A DNA stretch of 64,000 nucleotides. Origin: Pristionchus mayeri (taxonomy: Eukaryota; Nematoda; Chromadorea; Rhabditida; Neodiplogasteridae). The stretch is from NCBI GenBank assembly GCA_036245805.1, contig BTRK01000006.1, forward strand, positions 11,874,365-11,938,364, given 5' to 3'. Numbering within the stretch: position 1 is the first letter of the stretch; every line of letters starts with the position of its first letter. Shown here in pieces: positions 10,904 to 23,484 of the stretch. A model generated the notes under the pieces. The model was not told where the DNA came from, made no database searches, and saw only the letters and a program-made list of their open reading frames with translations. The position numbers were made by a program, and so were the translations under genes.

Positions 10904-11660
10904 TCCACTCCACACAACATAGAAAAACGTATTTTTCTTGAGGTGCAGGTCATGTTTGGGGATACCCTGTGGAATCTCTCCTTCTCCAACCCACTCGGCT
11001 CTAATATGGTTGTTATCGTAGAGGACTCACTTCTCATTCCCCGTTATGAGCCGTTCCAGCCATCGATCCCCACTTCGGAGAATGAGGAAAATATTGGAAT
11101 CGTCGACTCGAAGGTCATGACTGGCTTGGATCAGATCATGAGATTTTAATCGACCGATTAATTTCCTCATTCCAATATATCTCAATCCTTTTTTGACAGT
11201 GCAATGGTGGACTCTAAGTGCAATAGTCATTTCACGGGCATTTTGAAATGGGCTCGTTTAAGCAGCTTTCTACAAAGTCTCAAAATGTATCAAACGCGGT
11301 CTCCCAGATCGATCATCATCATAGAGGGAAAATTCGTCTTCTTTGGAGAGATGGATCCAATTCCTGCAGGCGTTGTAGAGGGGGCATGTGTGTGATAAAC
11401 ATTCTTCAGTAGGGTCTCCGAATCCTTCATCGTGGTGTAGGATAGAGAGAGGCAAAGCAGAACATGTCGGACGTGAGTGGCACCAGTAACATACATCGTT
11501 GTTCTACTAGAGCTTGATTGAAGGAAAAGGAATGGGAAGTTGTTTACTATAAAGGCCAATCACTGACTGTTATTCACTAGCAACGAGGCAACACCAAAGG
11601 GCATTTGCGGCGAGCAGTGTAAAAACAAAACCAGTGACAAAGACTTTCATGCCAACCTAA
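10904..11660 (-). mobile_element. 5' part of the same mariner (right arm copy)
   Basis: Inverted copy of 9,551-10,307, ending at the terminal repeat at 11,660 followed by TA. The element stops at the inner palindrome breakpoint, within the transposase gene. Its 3' half exists only once, in the loop. The same stop and TGNEK substitution are present. Confidence 0.85.
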
Positions 11661-11874
11661 TACATCTGAATTTCAGATTCTGGATACTGCTTAGGGGAGG
11701 CTTCGAAAACTCTCTTCAATCTGAGTGTTATCTTGCCATTGAGACTAGAGAGAGCACAATAAAGAGAGTGAGATTTTTGTGAATCTCATATAATTTTCAA
11801 TGAATTACTTGATTCTACAAAATTCGATGTGTAACAAAAATGGTTATGTGAAATCAAGTGTGCTTGTACCTCAC

Positions 11875-14538
11875 CTCATTGGCCTCGATGACCACGCTCT
11901 GCTCACTCGGCCTTCGTCTCTCCAGTCCCTCCTCCATCAGTTCCTCCTCTCGTCGCGTCTGAATGCACAAAGTGTGGAGTACTCTAGCTCTAATCATAGT
12001 TTATCATTTGTATTCCTCAACCTTGGCTCTTCTTCTAATCACATTGGCTAATATTGTTCAAGTGGTTTTCTCAAAGTGCTTTGCATACGGTCTCCCCGTT
12101 CAAATATGGACGAATGACTGTAGATCTCACCGTCGGATGTTCATTCCATTTCCGATGTCGATGAGAGTGCACGGTGCTGTTGCAGCACCCACGCCTGAGT
12201 GATAAAACATGTAACACAATGGCAAAAATATCTTTAGATCTGAAAGTTCGTCTTGTCAATAAGCCAAAATATCATTCAATCACGACAATACGATCTATTA
12301 TTCTCATTTCTATCCACGCTTTCTATCATTTCTATCCATGTCATTCCTAAACTTAAGGTCGTTGCACGCCTGTAAAATTCGCCTTGAATTTCCTTATTTT
12401 TTGTGTTTGATTAAATGACAGAAAGGGCAAGAACAATTGATATTTTAAATGTTGAAATTGTTTTGAGAGTAGTCTGAAACGCACTCGCGAGAATGACTTT
12501 TTTCAAACATTCTCAAATTTCTCGAAGGTGGTTACGTTTTTTTTCGATACGTTTCATTTTTTTTCTATATTTATATCATTGTAAAATCAATTAAATGCGT
12601 GTGCGGGGGGTAGCTATTCATAAAAAATCATCCCGGGAAGATGAGATATCGATGAAATATCAGCAATAATAAAACAATTTTAAAAAAATGATATCGGTCC
12701 ACCTGCGATGGTGAGTCCGTCTGCGCATGCAACAATACGCTCTCCTCCGTCAGTCTCAGCCATCTTCCCTCTGCATTCTCCAGTTCCTCGATGTAGGAGA
12801 GAGTCGACCCACGAGGGATCAGACCCATCTCACTGAAGAGGGACAATGATCATGGAGAGAGCCGTAATTAACGATTCTCACTGTACGATTGTAACATTGA
12901 ACTTCTATCAATTTAGTCGTAGAATGATGAGTGTTATTACTCAAGGTTGCATTATTATCGAGCCTTTTTTTCTTCAAAGACATGTATCTCACCTCGCAAT
13001 CAGCGATGGCGACGTCCTGATTCTGACGGCAGGGAAGGGCACCGTAGGAGGGATGCACCCGGCACGTGCCTACAGTAGTTCACGGTTTTCTTAACCTTGC
13101 CAGACTAAGTGTCAGGTGCCCTTCTTTCTCAAGTTTTGATAATACTTGTATTGTCATTAGATAATTATCTATCTTACTTTGCTCAGTTGCGCGAGTCTCG
13201 TGCTGTTCTTCTTTGCGCCCTTCTCTCCCCTGTCGACCACTTCCACAGTGAATTTATAACCAGCCGATCGCTCGCGCAATCGATAGTTTTATGTGTTTTT
13301 TGCACATGTGTAACTCACTTTTTGAGAATCACGAAAAATATTAGAAAATAGTCTCTGTCACCTATCACTTTAGAGTTCAAGAAATGAAACCACCGTCTCT
13401 TCATTCTAAACACTCTCTCGTCGAGCGACACGTCGAGATAGTGTGGGAAATGAAGAGACGGTGACTCGAATTACGAACTCTATATCACTTTCAAAGCAAT
13501 CCCATTGAGGAACTGCTAAAGACCTGCATATAAATGTTGTGTCCCTGCCTTGCACTCAACACGGGAAAACGTGGATAGTTTATCCCACGAGTAGTAGAAT
13601 GGGAAAACGACTCATACTAAGGGGGAAACTAACCGGGAGCTAACGGGCAGGAACGGAGTGACGATGGGAAAGGGGTAATCTACCTGCAATCTGAGTCAAT
13701 CTGCACTTTCAGAAATGGACATATTTATAATTGTATTACAAAGAGACCCTCGGAATAATCATTCCTGCGTTAGGCTCGTGCATTTGTTGCATACGTGAAA
13801 CATACTTTCTGAGAATAATGAGAAAGCTCAGAGAATCAACTCACGCGTGTTTGTGATCTTTCATGCAAACATCTCGAACAATGCAATTCCAGTTTCATTG
13901 AATAACTAATCAATAAATTTCGTAGATCGGCCGAGTCCTCAGCCATCCGTCCCTCCATCGTCGACTGTATTCGAACCGTCTTCGGGGCTTTCCTCTGGCA
14001 CGAACACCTGGTTAAAGATGCTATGGCCGCTGCGACGTACTTGAAATTCCACGCGAATCTCAGCAATGTGAGCACTTTCGTATCCCATGGACGGTTGCTG
14101 AGAGGTAGTTGTCATATGAAAAATGCATCATTTACAGTATAACGACTTTTTGCAATTCTATTGGGGTGTCCGGAAAGTTCGTATAATTTTTTGCTTTTAT
14201 TTGTTATTCAATGCTTTACAATTCTCAGTGACCAATGTATGCCCCCTTCTTTCTCACTACCTCCCTCCAGCGATTGGGCAGGGTCTCGATTCCTCTCTTC
14301 CAGAATGCGGGTTTCTTCGAGACCGCCCAGTTCACGAAAGCCCTCACAACTTCATCTCGATTCTTGAACTTCTTTCCTTTGCAGAAGTCAGAGAGAGAGC
14401 GGAAGCAGTGGTAGTCGCATGGGGAGAGATCCGGGGAATACGGTGGATGGGGAATCCTCTCGATCCGTAGATCCAGAGGACGTCGTCTGCTGAGACCGTG
14501 CGAGAACACTCGTCGATGTCGATGAACATCAGCTCCAC
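11875..14538 (-). CDS. PHR-family gene exons in sense orientation (right arm)
   Basis: Exons: 14,467-14,538 ([20 protein letters not shown], then LWIYGS), 14,008-14,097 ([20 protein letters not shown]), 12,993-13,069, 12,703-12,832 ([20 protein letters not shown] and [12 protein letters not shown]), 12,131-12,194 and 11,875-11,958 ([17 protein letters not shown]). Together with the upstream exon they match the conserved HPY..P...V / AQ.EDVL..Y / VL.LPG region that follows the first PHR domain in MYCBP2-type proteins (recalled). The 14,467 exon is cut off by a mariner tail and the frames of the last two exons are uncertain, so the product is probably truncated. Confidence 0.65.
13361..13491. 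repeat. Hairpin repeat (right arm copy)
   Basis: Inverted copy of the hairpin at 7,720-7,850, with ACCGTCTCTTCAT and its complement flanking a GC-rich tip. Confidence 0.55.
14161..14465 (-). mobile_element. 3' tail of a mariner (right arm copy)
   Basis: Identical in content to 6,744-7,048. The terminal repeat starts TTGGGGTGTCCGGAAAG-like at 14,161. Reading in gene sense, the PHR-gene exon runs straight into this fragment after LWIYGS and then meets a stop, so the insertion with its accompanying deletion removed the 3' part of the exon. Confidence 0.8.
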
Positions 14539-14769
14539 CTGAAGAAACGAATTGATTCAATCAATCATCGAGTGTTTCATCAACACGGTTGAATCAACCA
14601 ATATGCCTTCTCGTTGAACCATCATCCCAAAAAGTCATTGTCCACCTTTCTGTCAAATGGAGTTCCATACATTTCATTTTTTTCCGACAAATATGCATAC
14701 TAGTCCTCAAGCTCTTCTTCTCTAAGTGTTGCTGAATCTCCTCCATTGTTCTCATCGCACATCTCTCAC

Positions 14770-15784
14770 CTCCTTATCGAACCCGCACACTACACTCTGC
14801 ACGGTCGATGGAGTGTAGGGATGCGTCGATTCGACGATCGAGAAGTGAGTCGCGATGAGTGCCGTCGAAGTAACTGAAGTGGAAACTATTTTACAAAATT
14901 TTATTTTTTTCCAATAGGAAATCGGTAAAAAATCACCTCACACCAATCGCTCAAGATTTGCACGAATGCTGAAACTCATCCGAACTGATAATATTTTTTG
15001 TGTTTCGCTTCGAGCTTATGTTTCAACAATCGGATAAGTTTCGTGTTCGATGGTCGTAGCATTGTACAGTTGGTTCATCGTGCATGAATAATAAATTAAT
15101 AATCGAAGCACAATACCATCAAAAAATTAAAAACAATTGAATCTCACTCGCTGGCAGAGGATGCCTGCTTGGCGACGCCGTTCACGCTGCTCACCATTGG
15201 AAGCAAGTGGTCGACGATGGCGACTACCTGCAGAGGAATCAGAGAGGAGAGGACTATCGGTGCTAACCAGCGCAAGTCGGAGGCTAAAACAGTCGAGATA
15301 TGGAACGTAATTTTGAAATGAATCTCACATCTAGTGCAAGATCATTTCAGGGAAATGCAAATATTTTGTTTGTATCAATCAGAGCTTCTTCTCCATTAAT
15401 GTGAAAGAAAATTCAATAAAGTGAACTCTTTATGAAACATATCTTTGCTCCCTGTCAAATTCTTCAACACTAAATTTAAATTCAGAGATTCTCTCACCTC
15501 TAGCGCCCTCTTCGGCTGCGCCTCCATGTAGACCATCGAGAAGCAGGCGATCGCACTCACGAGGTCCCTGAGGCGTTTCCGGTTCAAAACAAGCTAGAAT
15601 AAAAACAACAATAACAATAATAATAATAAAAACAATTACAACTCATCACTAACCTTGCAGAAGTGGTGAGTGTCCCTGCAGTGACGGCCTCTCCGACCTT
15701 CGCAGTCATCAGTCTCAACAACTGGCAGAAGGCGCGACTCAGTCGCTCCTCGTCGTTGCTGCGACTGCCACGGACTGCGTCATC
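14770..15784 (-). CDS. PHR-family gene, region after the PHR domain
   Basis: Exons: 15,650-15,784 (DDAVRGSRSNDEERLSRAF...), 15,498-15,593 (LVLNRKRLRDLVSAIACFSM), 15,148-15,227 (VVAIVDHLLPMVSSVNGVAK) and 14,770-14,873 (THFSIVESTHPYTPSTVQSV). The first three join in frame to the PHR domain upstream; 15,650 requires the GTGATG donor to hold phase 0. The last is off by one base at the 15,148/14,873 join although its ESTHPYTPSTV motif clearly belongs to the family. The next exon lies in the right arm of the palindrome. Confidence 0.75.
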
Positions 15785-15926
15785 CTGCGAATGAAGAGAT
15801 GTATCGGTGCTAACGAGCACAAGTCCGGAGCCCGGGATATGAGCGGAACAGTGAAATCGTTATTCTATTTCCGTTGTTAAGGAATCATACATAATTTAAC
15901 TTGAAGCCAATTCTTGCCATCCTCAC

Positions 15927-17999
15927 CTTTATACTGTACAGCAAGTGTGGTATCTGTCCCCTCGCCAGGCATGTTCCATTCTGTGATCGAGAGGAGTCTG
16001 CGTTGCCGAAGGTGATACGAGCGCCATTGCAGAGACGAACGGATGATGCACCGTCTGGAATCGGAACAAATTAGGAACCAGGATCGTGGAACCATTTATC
16101 ATTTTTCAAATTAGTGCTTTTTAAAGAGGACAACAAGAACAGATCAAATAAAATAAAATCTTGATGAATTGATATGTTTTTGAAACATATTCGATACTAG
16201 ACATCGATTCAAGATCTTTTACACCTCTGACTATCATGCAGTGAGTAAACTAAAAAGATCACTCACTCTCTCCAGCGAATGTCTTCCCTCCATCCAGACT
16301 CGCAATTTGTATCATGTAGGTCATCGCCGGATCAAGAGCAACAACTCGGTTGAATTTGAGATTTGCAGTGTCTCGACCCTCGTTGGCGGAGACGAGGTGA
16401 GTCACCTGAATCAATGGTTGATCATGACTGCAAAATCCTCAAGATTCTGCCTAGCGTAATCCGAATTAAATTTCATTTCAAAGTCTTTTCAAAGTAAAGA
16501 ATAACGACGACAATTATTATGTTGATTATATGAGGCCGGTTGCCGAAGAGTCAAACAAGGCTTGGCACATCAAAATTTCGAAAACTTGTGGGAAGGGGTT
16601 TTCGAAGGTGCTGATCATCATGGTATGCTTCATTTTGCACAAATCCGACAGGTGCAGCCGGGCTGCAAGTAGCCTCGTTTTAGACTTTCGTTAACAACTC
16701 AAAAACAACATTACCGATTGACTTGGAATTTTTACAGGAAGTAAATATGATTATGATGAATACAATCAACTATTTACAACAAAACATTGTTTATACAATT
16801 TCATTGAAAATTCAGTTATCGAATACCAGGGAGAAGTGGAAGCAGATTTTTAGATAGACAAATGCGCCTTGCCGAGAGGATCATTTTTCGTATACTATGT
16901 GCATGTTTTCATCCTTTCGCTTTTTTGATATGTAAATAGTTCTGTGTCATTCTTCACATTACCCAGCTCGCCGACGTGTGGGCAATACTAAATTGAAATG
17001 TGTTTCACTTCGAATGTAAAATAGTGAAACGAATTCGATAATAGGTGGTCAATGGAAGATGAAACATATTTCAATTTTGTATTGCCCAAGCATCGGCGAG
17101 CGGTGCAATATGAAGAATGACCCAGAAAATGGATCATATCAAAAAAGCGACAGGATGAAACCATGCACATAGTATACGAAAAATTATCGTCTCGGCAAGA
17201 CGCGTTTGTCTATCTAAAAATCAGCTTCCACTTCTCCCTGGAATTCGAGAACTAAATTTTCAATGAAATTGTATAAACAATATTGTGTTGTAAACAGTTG
17301 ATTGTATTCATCATAATCATATTTATTTCATGTAAAAAATCCAAGTCAATCGGTAATGTAGTTTTTGAGTTATTAACGAAAGTCTAAAACGAGGCTACCT
17401 GCAGCTCGGCTGCACCTGTCGGATTTGTGAAAAATGAAGCATACCATGATGATCAGCACATTCGAAAACCCCTTTCCATGGGCTTTCGAAATTTTGATGT
17501 GCCAGCCCCCACACACGGTTGATCGACTCTTAAGCAACCGGCCTCATATGAAATGAGTAATTCTCACCTTCTCGACCAACTCCCACTTCTCCTCGCTATT
17601 CGTGTCTGTGAGATCCGCCTTGAACATCTGGAAATCGAGAGATTGCGAAGAGCCTACACACCTTTCCGAATTTCGTATTCAACTATGCCTACTTAGCATC
17701 TGAAACCATACTAATAATAATCTAATAATCTGAACCTCAATGGTGTAGGTCGCAGTGTACTCTGCGCCGCTGCAGTAAACCCCGATGCCTGCTACCATCA
17801 CACCCGGCCGATCCACTCTGAATAGAGAAGATTGATTAGTTATCCACACATGCGATAGGCATGTTGTTTTCTGTTCTTCTTCCCACAAGCGGTCTAGAAA
17901 ACGTGTGATTTTAGAGTTTAGCTATGCTACCTCAGAGCGATCGCATCCGGCGCTCCCGAGGCCATGTCCCAGCACGCGCCAACTGTTCGACGACGGAAT
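15927..17999 (-). CDS. rpm-1-like: PHR domain of an RPM-1/highwire/MYCBP2-type protein
   Basis: Exons: 17,931-17,999 (ACWDMASGAPDAIALR), 17,736-17,817 (VDRPGVMVAGIGVYCSGAEY), 17,568-17,627 (MFKADLTDTNSEEKWELVEK), 16,267-16,405 (ending DGGKTFAGE) and 15,927-16,054 (contains ARITFGNADSS and NGTCLARGQIPHLLYS). All phases agree. The succession SG.PDAI, VDRP...VAG.GVY and GQIP.LLYS is the PHR domain signature. In the family this domain belongs to a giant neuronal E3 ubiquitin ligase acting at synapses; the RING end is not in this window. Only one PHR domain is seen; family members usually have two. Confidence 0.85.
16527..17549. repeat. Foldback element, family C (copy 1)
   Basis: Lies in the intron between exons 17,568 and 16,405. 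Arms begin TATATGAGGCCGGTTGCC and end GGCAACCGGCCTCATA-like, several hundred bp each, including the shared word GGTGCAGCCGGGCTGCA. Relatives are at about 37,037-38,291 and about 52,805-53,915. There is no coding capacity. Confidence 0.75.
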
Positions 18000-18087
18000 C
18001 TCAAATAGATGTTTCAAAAGCTTGAATATATGGTGATGCCTTCTCTCACAAAATGAACTTTAATTCATGCTTCTCCTTCCTATCTAC

Positions 18088-19512
18088 CTGCATGGTGTAT
18101 TCATCAGCGCAGGTGTTCCAGTGTGGGCAAAGTCTCCCTTCACGAGCTCCTTTGCGATCTCGCGAATGAGCACCTCAGATATGATTATCTCCATTATCTT
18201 CTGCATGTTTTTGAAACCGAGTGCGCGTTTGAAATCAATCTGGTTGGGTAGCATGCGCAAGAGAGAGTCCGAAATTACTCACTTGTGAAATGCGCTCCAG
18301 TGAGTAGGACGAGGCCACCTGAAAAATTACAATTTTGTTGTTACCCACCTTAACCTCGCATTTACTAGCTAATAAGAAGTGCTTGGTTCTTTATAATTGC
18401 TTTGAAACACACTTGCTTCTCTTACTTTCACCATGATGTGTCAATTTCGCAGATATTCTCAATGGATATATCGTTTGTTGAGATAATCAATTATGCACTC
18501 CGCGATTCTTTCGGAGTGATAAATTCAAAATCATCACTCACAGCGTTGTTCTCCGTGCGTCCATTCCTCGAGAAGGCAACGTCGAAGAGGAAAGAGAGGA
18601 TGTTGTGGAGGGAAGTGGCGGAGCGACAACGATCGGATCTGAGGAAGTGTGAATATGGAAATGATAATGATGATGTTCAATCTAGAGATCTAGAAAATGG
18701 ATGGAAATGAAGTGAAAATATGACGAGTAAAACAGAAAAAGGTTAAGAATCGCGGTCAATTTCCTTTAGGAAATCGTTTTCTCAAGTTGACTTTCGTCCG
18801 ATGTTCAAAGATCAAGTGCCCACATTGGCGGCAGTCTCTTGGTCATTCGCTGGTACATCGGTGGGCGGGGCTTGGCGGCGACCACATCCGGGAAGAAGGA
18901 CAGCAACTGGAATTTGAGTATTGCTGTCGTGAACATTTTATGTACGAGCTATGTCTTCCATGGATTTTTTTTGTCGAACTGCTCCTGACTAACGATTGGC
19001 AAATGATACCTGCACTACACTAATAATAATAATGAAACATATATTGTAAACCACATTTTCTTCCTAAATGTTTTTTACTTTCTAAATATCAGTAAATGGA
19101 TTTTTGAACAATTTTCAATTGATACTAACCTCGTCACTGTTGGGCATTGCATGCAGTAGGGCGGTCAGCCTCCACTCGTTACGAGTAGCGCCCATGTATT
19201 GCGAGAGCTAAAACGAGAAGGATAACGATTTCATTATGGTTGTGGTCACATTCTGGCTCTGGTTCTTATCCGGGTTTTGCAAACTGGATTATCCTACTGA
19301 AGGAGCTGATAAATCGGCCATCCTAAGCAGGTTCCGCTACTTTTCCATCAAATACGGGCAAAATGTGATTGATGTAAATCCGATTCGTCTACCTGTGAAG
19401 CGAGGATGGCTGGTGATGCGAGGAGGAGATGGGAGGAGGCGACGAGTGAGCCGATGCACTCCTCCACCACGTAGAGACGGGGCTGATCGAGCTGGAATTC
19501 GGTTCTCACTTT
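18088..19512 (-). CDS. rpm-1-like: PHR-family gene, helical region before the PHR domain
   Basis: Exons: 19,393-19,512 (KVRTEFQLDQPRLYVVEECI), 19,130-19,207 (LSQYMGATRNEWRLTALLHA), 18,824-18,906 (FFPDVVAAKPRPPMYQRM), 18,542-18,638 (LHNILSFLFDVAFSRNG), 18,283-18,318 (VASSYSLERISQ) and 18,088-18,200 (EVLIREIAKELVKGDF). Splice sites are consensus except the GTGGGC donor at 18,824. All phases agree with each other and with the PHR domain exons downstream. Predicted to be alpha-helical. The identification rests on contiguity with the PHR domain. Confidence 0.75.
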
Positions 19513-19689
19513 CTGCGATTTTGAATTCGCGCACTTCCCTAAGCTATCAAGCGTCAATGGCACTCAGCCAACTAATCATAACTTTGTTGAGAGTAGAGAT
19601 ATTAGTGTAATTTTTTGGGACGTGTAATCGTTAAGAGGAGCCGTGTCATGGTTATGAATGGGTCCAAAGTCGAACTTTGGATTTAGTCC

Positions 19690-20890
19690 TCCTTTAATTA
19701 TAACACGCGTATCACGAGACACGCGTATCAATGTTATCACCGATTTAGCTCCTATTATAGTTGGAGAATACACTAGAGATAAGATTTCGAAAAATATAAG
19801 TCATTTGTCCCAGAGCCGTCAATTAGGAATTTTCCGGTTTTGCACCAGGCTACACTGTATCTCAGCTCCCAGTAGACCTAGAAAACTGGCACAGGGCTTA
19901 AAATGAGCGGAAAATTATTTCTAATAACTTTTATGTTGAAACCTTCTTTGTACGGATGCAATTGGAGATGTTGCGAAAATAAATATAGTTTTTGCAGCAA
20001 TCAAAAAATGTTTTGGCCGGCAAGGAATGAAAAACTACAAAATTATTTTGCTGATTATTAAAGAAGAAGTCATATATTGTCCAAGAAAATTAAGATTGGC
20101 GAGCTCAGCCTACCCCTCAAGTTCGAAAACTTTGGTCAAACTCGACTTCGTACTAAACCTCATTAATTATTCATTTATAACATCCTTTGAAGCTAATCGT
20201 AAATAACGATGTTAGTATTTTAGCAGTTTTGAGGCAAGGGAAGATAAATTATGTTGCAACATAAGATAATCGAAGCAGTTTGAAAAATGGGTTTTGAGGA
20301 CCTCGACATTTTCCAAGTTTGCTCATTCATCACTGGCCAATCTTTGCACCATGTCGGTGAACTGACGATTAGCTTCAAAGGATGTTATCAATGAATAATT
20401 AATGAGGTTTAGAACGAAGTCGAGTTTGACCAAAGTTTTCGAACTTGAGGGGTAGGCTGAGCTCGCCAATATTAATTCTTGGACAATATATGACTTCTTC
20501 TTTAATAATCAGCAAAATAATTTTGTAGTTTTTCACTCCTTTCCGGTCAAAACATTTTTTGATTGCTGCAAAAACTATATTTATTTTCACAACACTCCAA
20601 TTGCATCCGTACAAAGAAGGTTTCAACATAAAAGTTATTAGAAATAATTTCCCGCTCATTTTAAGTCCTGTGCCATTTTTCTAGGTCTACTGGGAGCTGA
20701 GATACAGTGTAGCCTGGTGCAAAACCGGGAAATTCCTAATTGACGGCTCTGGGACAAATGACTTATATTTTTCGAAATCTTATCTCTAGTGTATTCTCCA
20801 ACTATAATAGGAGCTAAATCGGTGGCTTCTTTTTTGAAAATGTTCCCGAAGTGGTCTATTTTCGTCCACTGACTCGTGATACACGTGATA
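19690..20890. repeat. Foldback element, family B (copy 1)
   Basis: Inverted arms of about 450 bp: ATAAGATTTCGAAAAATATA near 19,780 pairs with TATATTTTTCGAAATCTTAT near 20,765. The ends carry GTATCACGAG-type words. Shares sequence with the copies at 21,235 and 27,285 (CACTAGAGA..., CCGGTTTT..., AAAATGAGCGGAAAA). Confidence 0.7.
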
Positions 20891-21154
20891 ATTGTAAGTG
20901 CTGATTGTTTAGTTCACCTTATCCAATCTTAATGATGGTGACTAAATAATTTGTCAACGATTAATTGTATTTTTATCCGAACGTCCAACAAAGAATCGTT
21001 CTTTAATTCGCATTCGGATAATGAGCACATCGTGAAACTCATGTGGGAATTTCAGAAACAATAAACAATATTTTTGTCAAATCCACAACATTTTCATCAC
21101 AAATTCTTGGAGATGTTAATGAGTAATCAAATTTAATAATTAATTAATCCCTAC

Positions 21155-21229
21155 CTCTGCGCCCTCGCAGTCATTTGCGGCCTCGAAGATGGAGTGGATG
21201 GCATCGAACATCGCGATGGCTGGTTCGGC
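21155..21229 (-). CDS. rpm-1-like: PHR-family gene exon
   Basis: 25 codons: AEPAIAMFDAIHSIFEAAND then CEGAE, phase 0 at both ends, acceptor AATTAAG and donor GTAGGG. It sits immediately against the end of the foldback element that starts near 21,235; its acceptor is within a few bases of the element border. Confidence 0.7.
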
Positions 21230-21234
21230 CTTAA

Positions 21235-23405
21235 TTGATTTTATAACACAGGTATCACGAGCCAGTGAAGGTCTGCGGGAACAATTCCCGACTTTTTTTT
21301 GTCTGGCTTTATACTGTCGTGTTAGCATACACTAGAGGCAACTTCCCGAAAAATCTAGGTCACAGGTCACAGGTCCCAGATCCGGCTTTTAGTTATTTTC
21401 CGGTTTTATAGCCGGCTCTACCGTAACTTAGCTCCAAGTTGTTGTGCTACAGGCGTAGGATTGGGCTCAAAAAACGCGGAAAAATGAGATGAACAACTTT
21501 TCTGTTAACACGTGTCTTCTGAGAGACTGCATGAAATCCAACACCCCTTTTGACAAAATGTTCAAAATGCTCAGATCTTGGCCTAACTATCATGGTGGAT
21601 GTCCCCAAGTACTAGGATTTTTCTGTTAACGTTGTGGAGCCGGAATTTCAAAACTGCCTAAAAGCCGGCACTTGAAATTTCAAAAATTCAAAAATTCATA
21701 TAATTTTTCAAACTTGAGTTAATGAGTCGATCAAAAAAGAAACATGACCGTCTTCTCAGGCTGAACAACTTTCACGCCTATGGTTTTTGTGTACCTCGTA
21801 GAGAAAAGTATGAAAATTCCAAAAATTCAATTTTCGCACTACAAAATTAGTGATTTTCGGGGGTTTGCGAAAAAAGATGTTCCTCATCCAGATGAAATCT
21901 CTTCAAATTCGGAATCTACGTCCATTTCCACCCCAGGAAAAGTTGTATTTAGGAAAATTAAAGGAGGAATATTTGTCTAAAAATCGCGTTGAATGTCAAA
22001 AAATGCTGATTTTTCGGTCACAATCCAACACTTGGAAGTAAATTAGCGAAATTTTCTAATTTTTCAAAACTCGATTTTTCGTCCCTAGAAAATGAAAAAA
22101 AATCGAGTTTTGGGAAATCAGAAAATATCGCGTTTTTTGACATTTTTCTGATTGTTCATATCATGACTTAGTGTAAAAACACTATAACTCTATCACTTTC
22201 GGACTAAACGCTTGATAATTGACTTCCAAGTGTTGGATTGTAACCGAAAAATCAGCATTTTTTGACATTCAACGCGATTTTTAGACAAATATTCCTCCTT
22301 TAATTTTCCTAAATATAACTTTTCCCGGGTGGAAATGGACGTAGATTCCGAATCTGAAGAGATCTCATCTGGATGTGGAACATCTTTTTTTCGCAAACCC
22401 CCGAAAATCACTGGTTTTGTAGTGCGAAAATTGTTTTTTTGGAATTTGCATACTTTTCTCTACAAGGTACACAAAAACCATAAGCATGAAAGTTGTTCAG
22501 CCCGAGACGACGGTCATTTTTCTTTTTTGATCGACTCATTTACTCAAGTTTGAAAAATTATATGAATTTTTGAATTTTTGAAATTTTAAGAGCCGGCTTT
22601 CAAGTAGTTTTGAGATTCCGGCTCCACAACGTTAACAGAAAAATCCTAGTACTTGGGGACATCCACCATGATAGTTAGGCCAAGATCTGAGCATTTTGAA
22701 CATTTTGTCAAACGTCACCTGCGATCTCTCAGAAGACACGTGTTAAGTATGAAGCTTTGGGACTGAAAGTTCAAATAATATGAACGAAAACTGAAATTCC
22801 AAGTAGAAATAAAATCATAGCGTCTCGGTAAGGGGGCAAATGCTAGAAAATGACTGATCTGATCGATTAAAATGATAAATCTACGAGATGAGAATTTTTC
22901 AAAATTTGACATCTCATGTGTTCGACCTTCGGAGCAAAATTGCGAAAAAAGTCCCCCCCAAAATTTCCGATTTCTATTTTTCCTATATACCTATGAAGTC
23001 AAACTTTCATAATCTGCAATAAAATTCACTGGGTTTGCCCCTTACCGAAACGCTATGATTTTATTTCTACTTGGAATTTCAGTTTTTCGTTCATATTATT
23101 TGAACTTGCAGTCCCAAAGCTTCATACTTAACAGAAAAGTTGTTCATCTCATTTTTCCGCGTATTTTGAGCCCAATCACACGCCTGTAGCACAACTTACA
23201 ACAACTTGGAGCTAAGTTACGGTAGAGCCGGCTATAAAACCGGAAAATCCCTAAAAGTCGGATCTGGGACATGTGACCTAGATTTTTCGGGAAGTTGTCT
23301 CTAGTGTATGCTACCACCACAATATAAAGCCAAGCAAAAAATAAAAGTCGGGAATTGTTCCCGGGGTGTGTTTTTTTCCTCCACTGACTCATGATACACG
23401 TGATA
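21235..23405. repeat. Foldback family B (copy 2) with family D nested inside
   Basis: Outer arms: GTATCACGAGCCAGTG...GGGAACAATTCCCGAC at the left and GGGAATTGTTCCCGG...ACTGACTCATGATACACGTG at the right. Inside, about 21,512-22,740 is a second foldback whose ends share TCTTCTGAGAG / CTCTCAGAAGACACGTG with the element at 57,806-59,118 (family D). Arms reach several hundred bp each. No protein is encoded; open frames mirror each other between arms. Confidence 0.75.
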
Positions 23406-23484
23406 AGTTAAATATTTATTTATTTATCAGTTGATTAATTCAGTTGAATATCAGTTGAATAAGTCAGTTGATTAATTTACTCAC

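Larger units (their letters stand above)
6451..14758. repeat. Large inverted duplication (palindrome) splitting the PHR-like gene
   Basis: Arms 6,451-10,307 and 10,904-14,758 are reverse complements. Paired coordinates sum to 21,211 in the inner part and 21,209 outside a 2-base indel near 7,061. I found about eight differences, e.g. near 7,061, 8,360, 8,829, 8,913, 9,399, 9,956 and 10,100, giving roughly 99.8% identity. The loop is 10,308-10,903. The outer right boundary is 12 bp inside the intron after exon 14,770-14,873. Each arm carries six exon copies, a mariner tail, a hairpin repeat and a 5' part of a second mariner. Confidence 0.9.
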
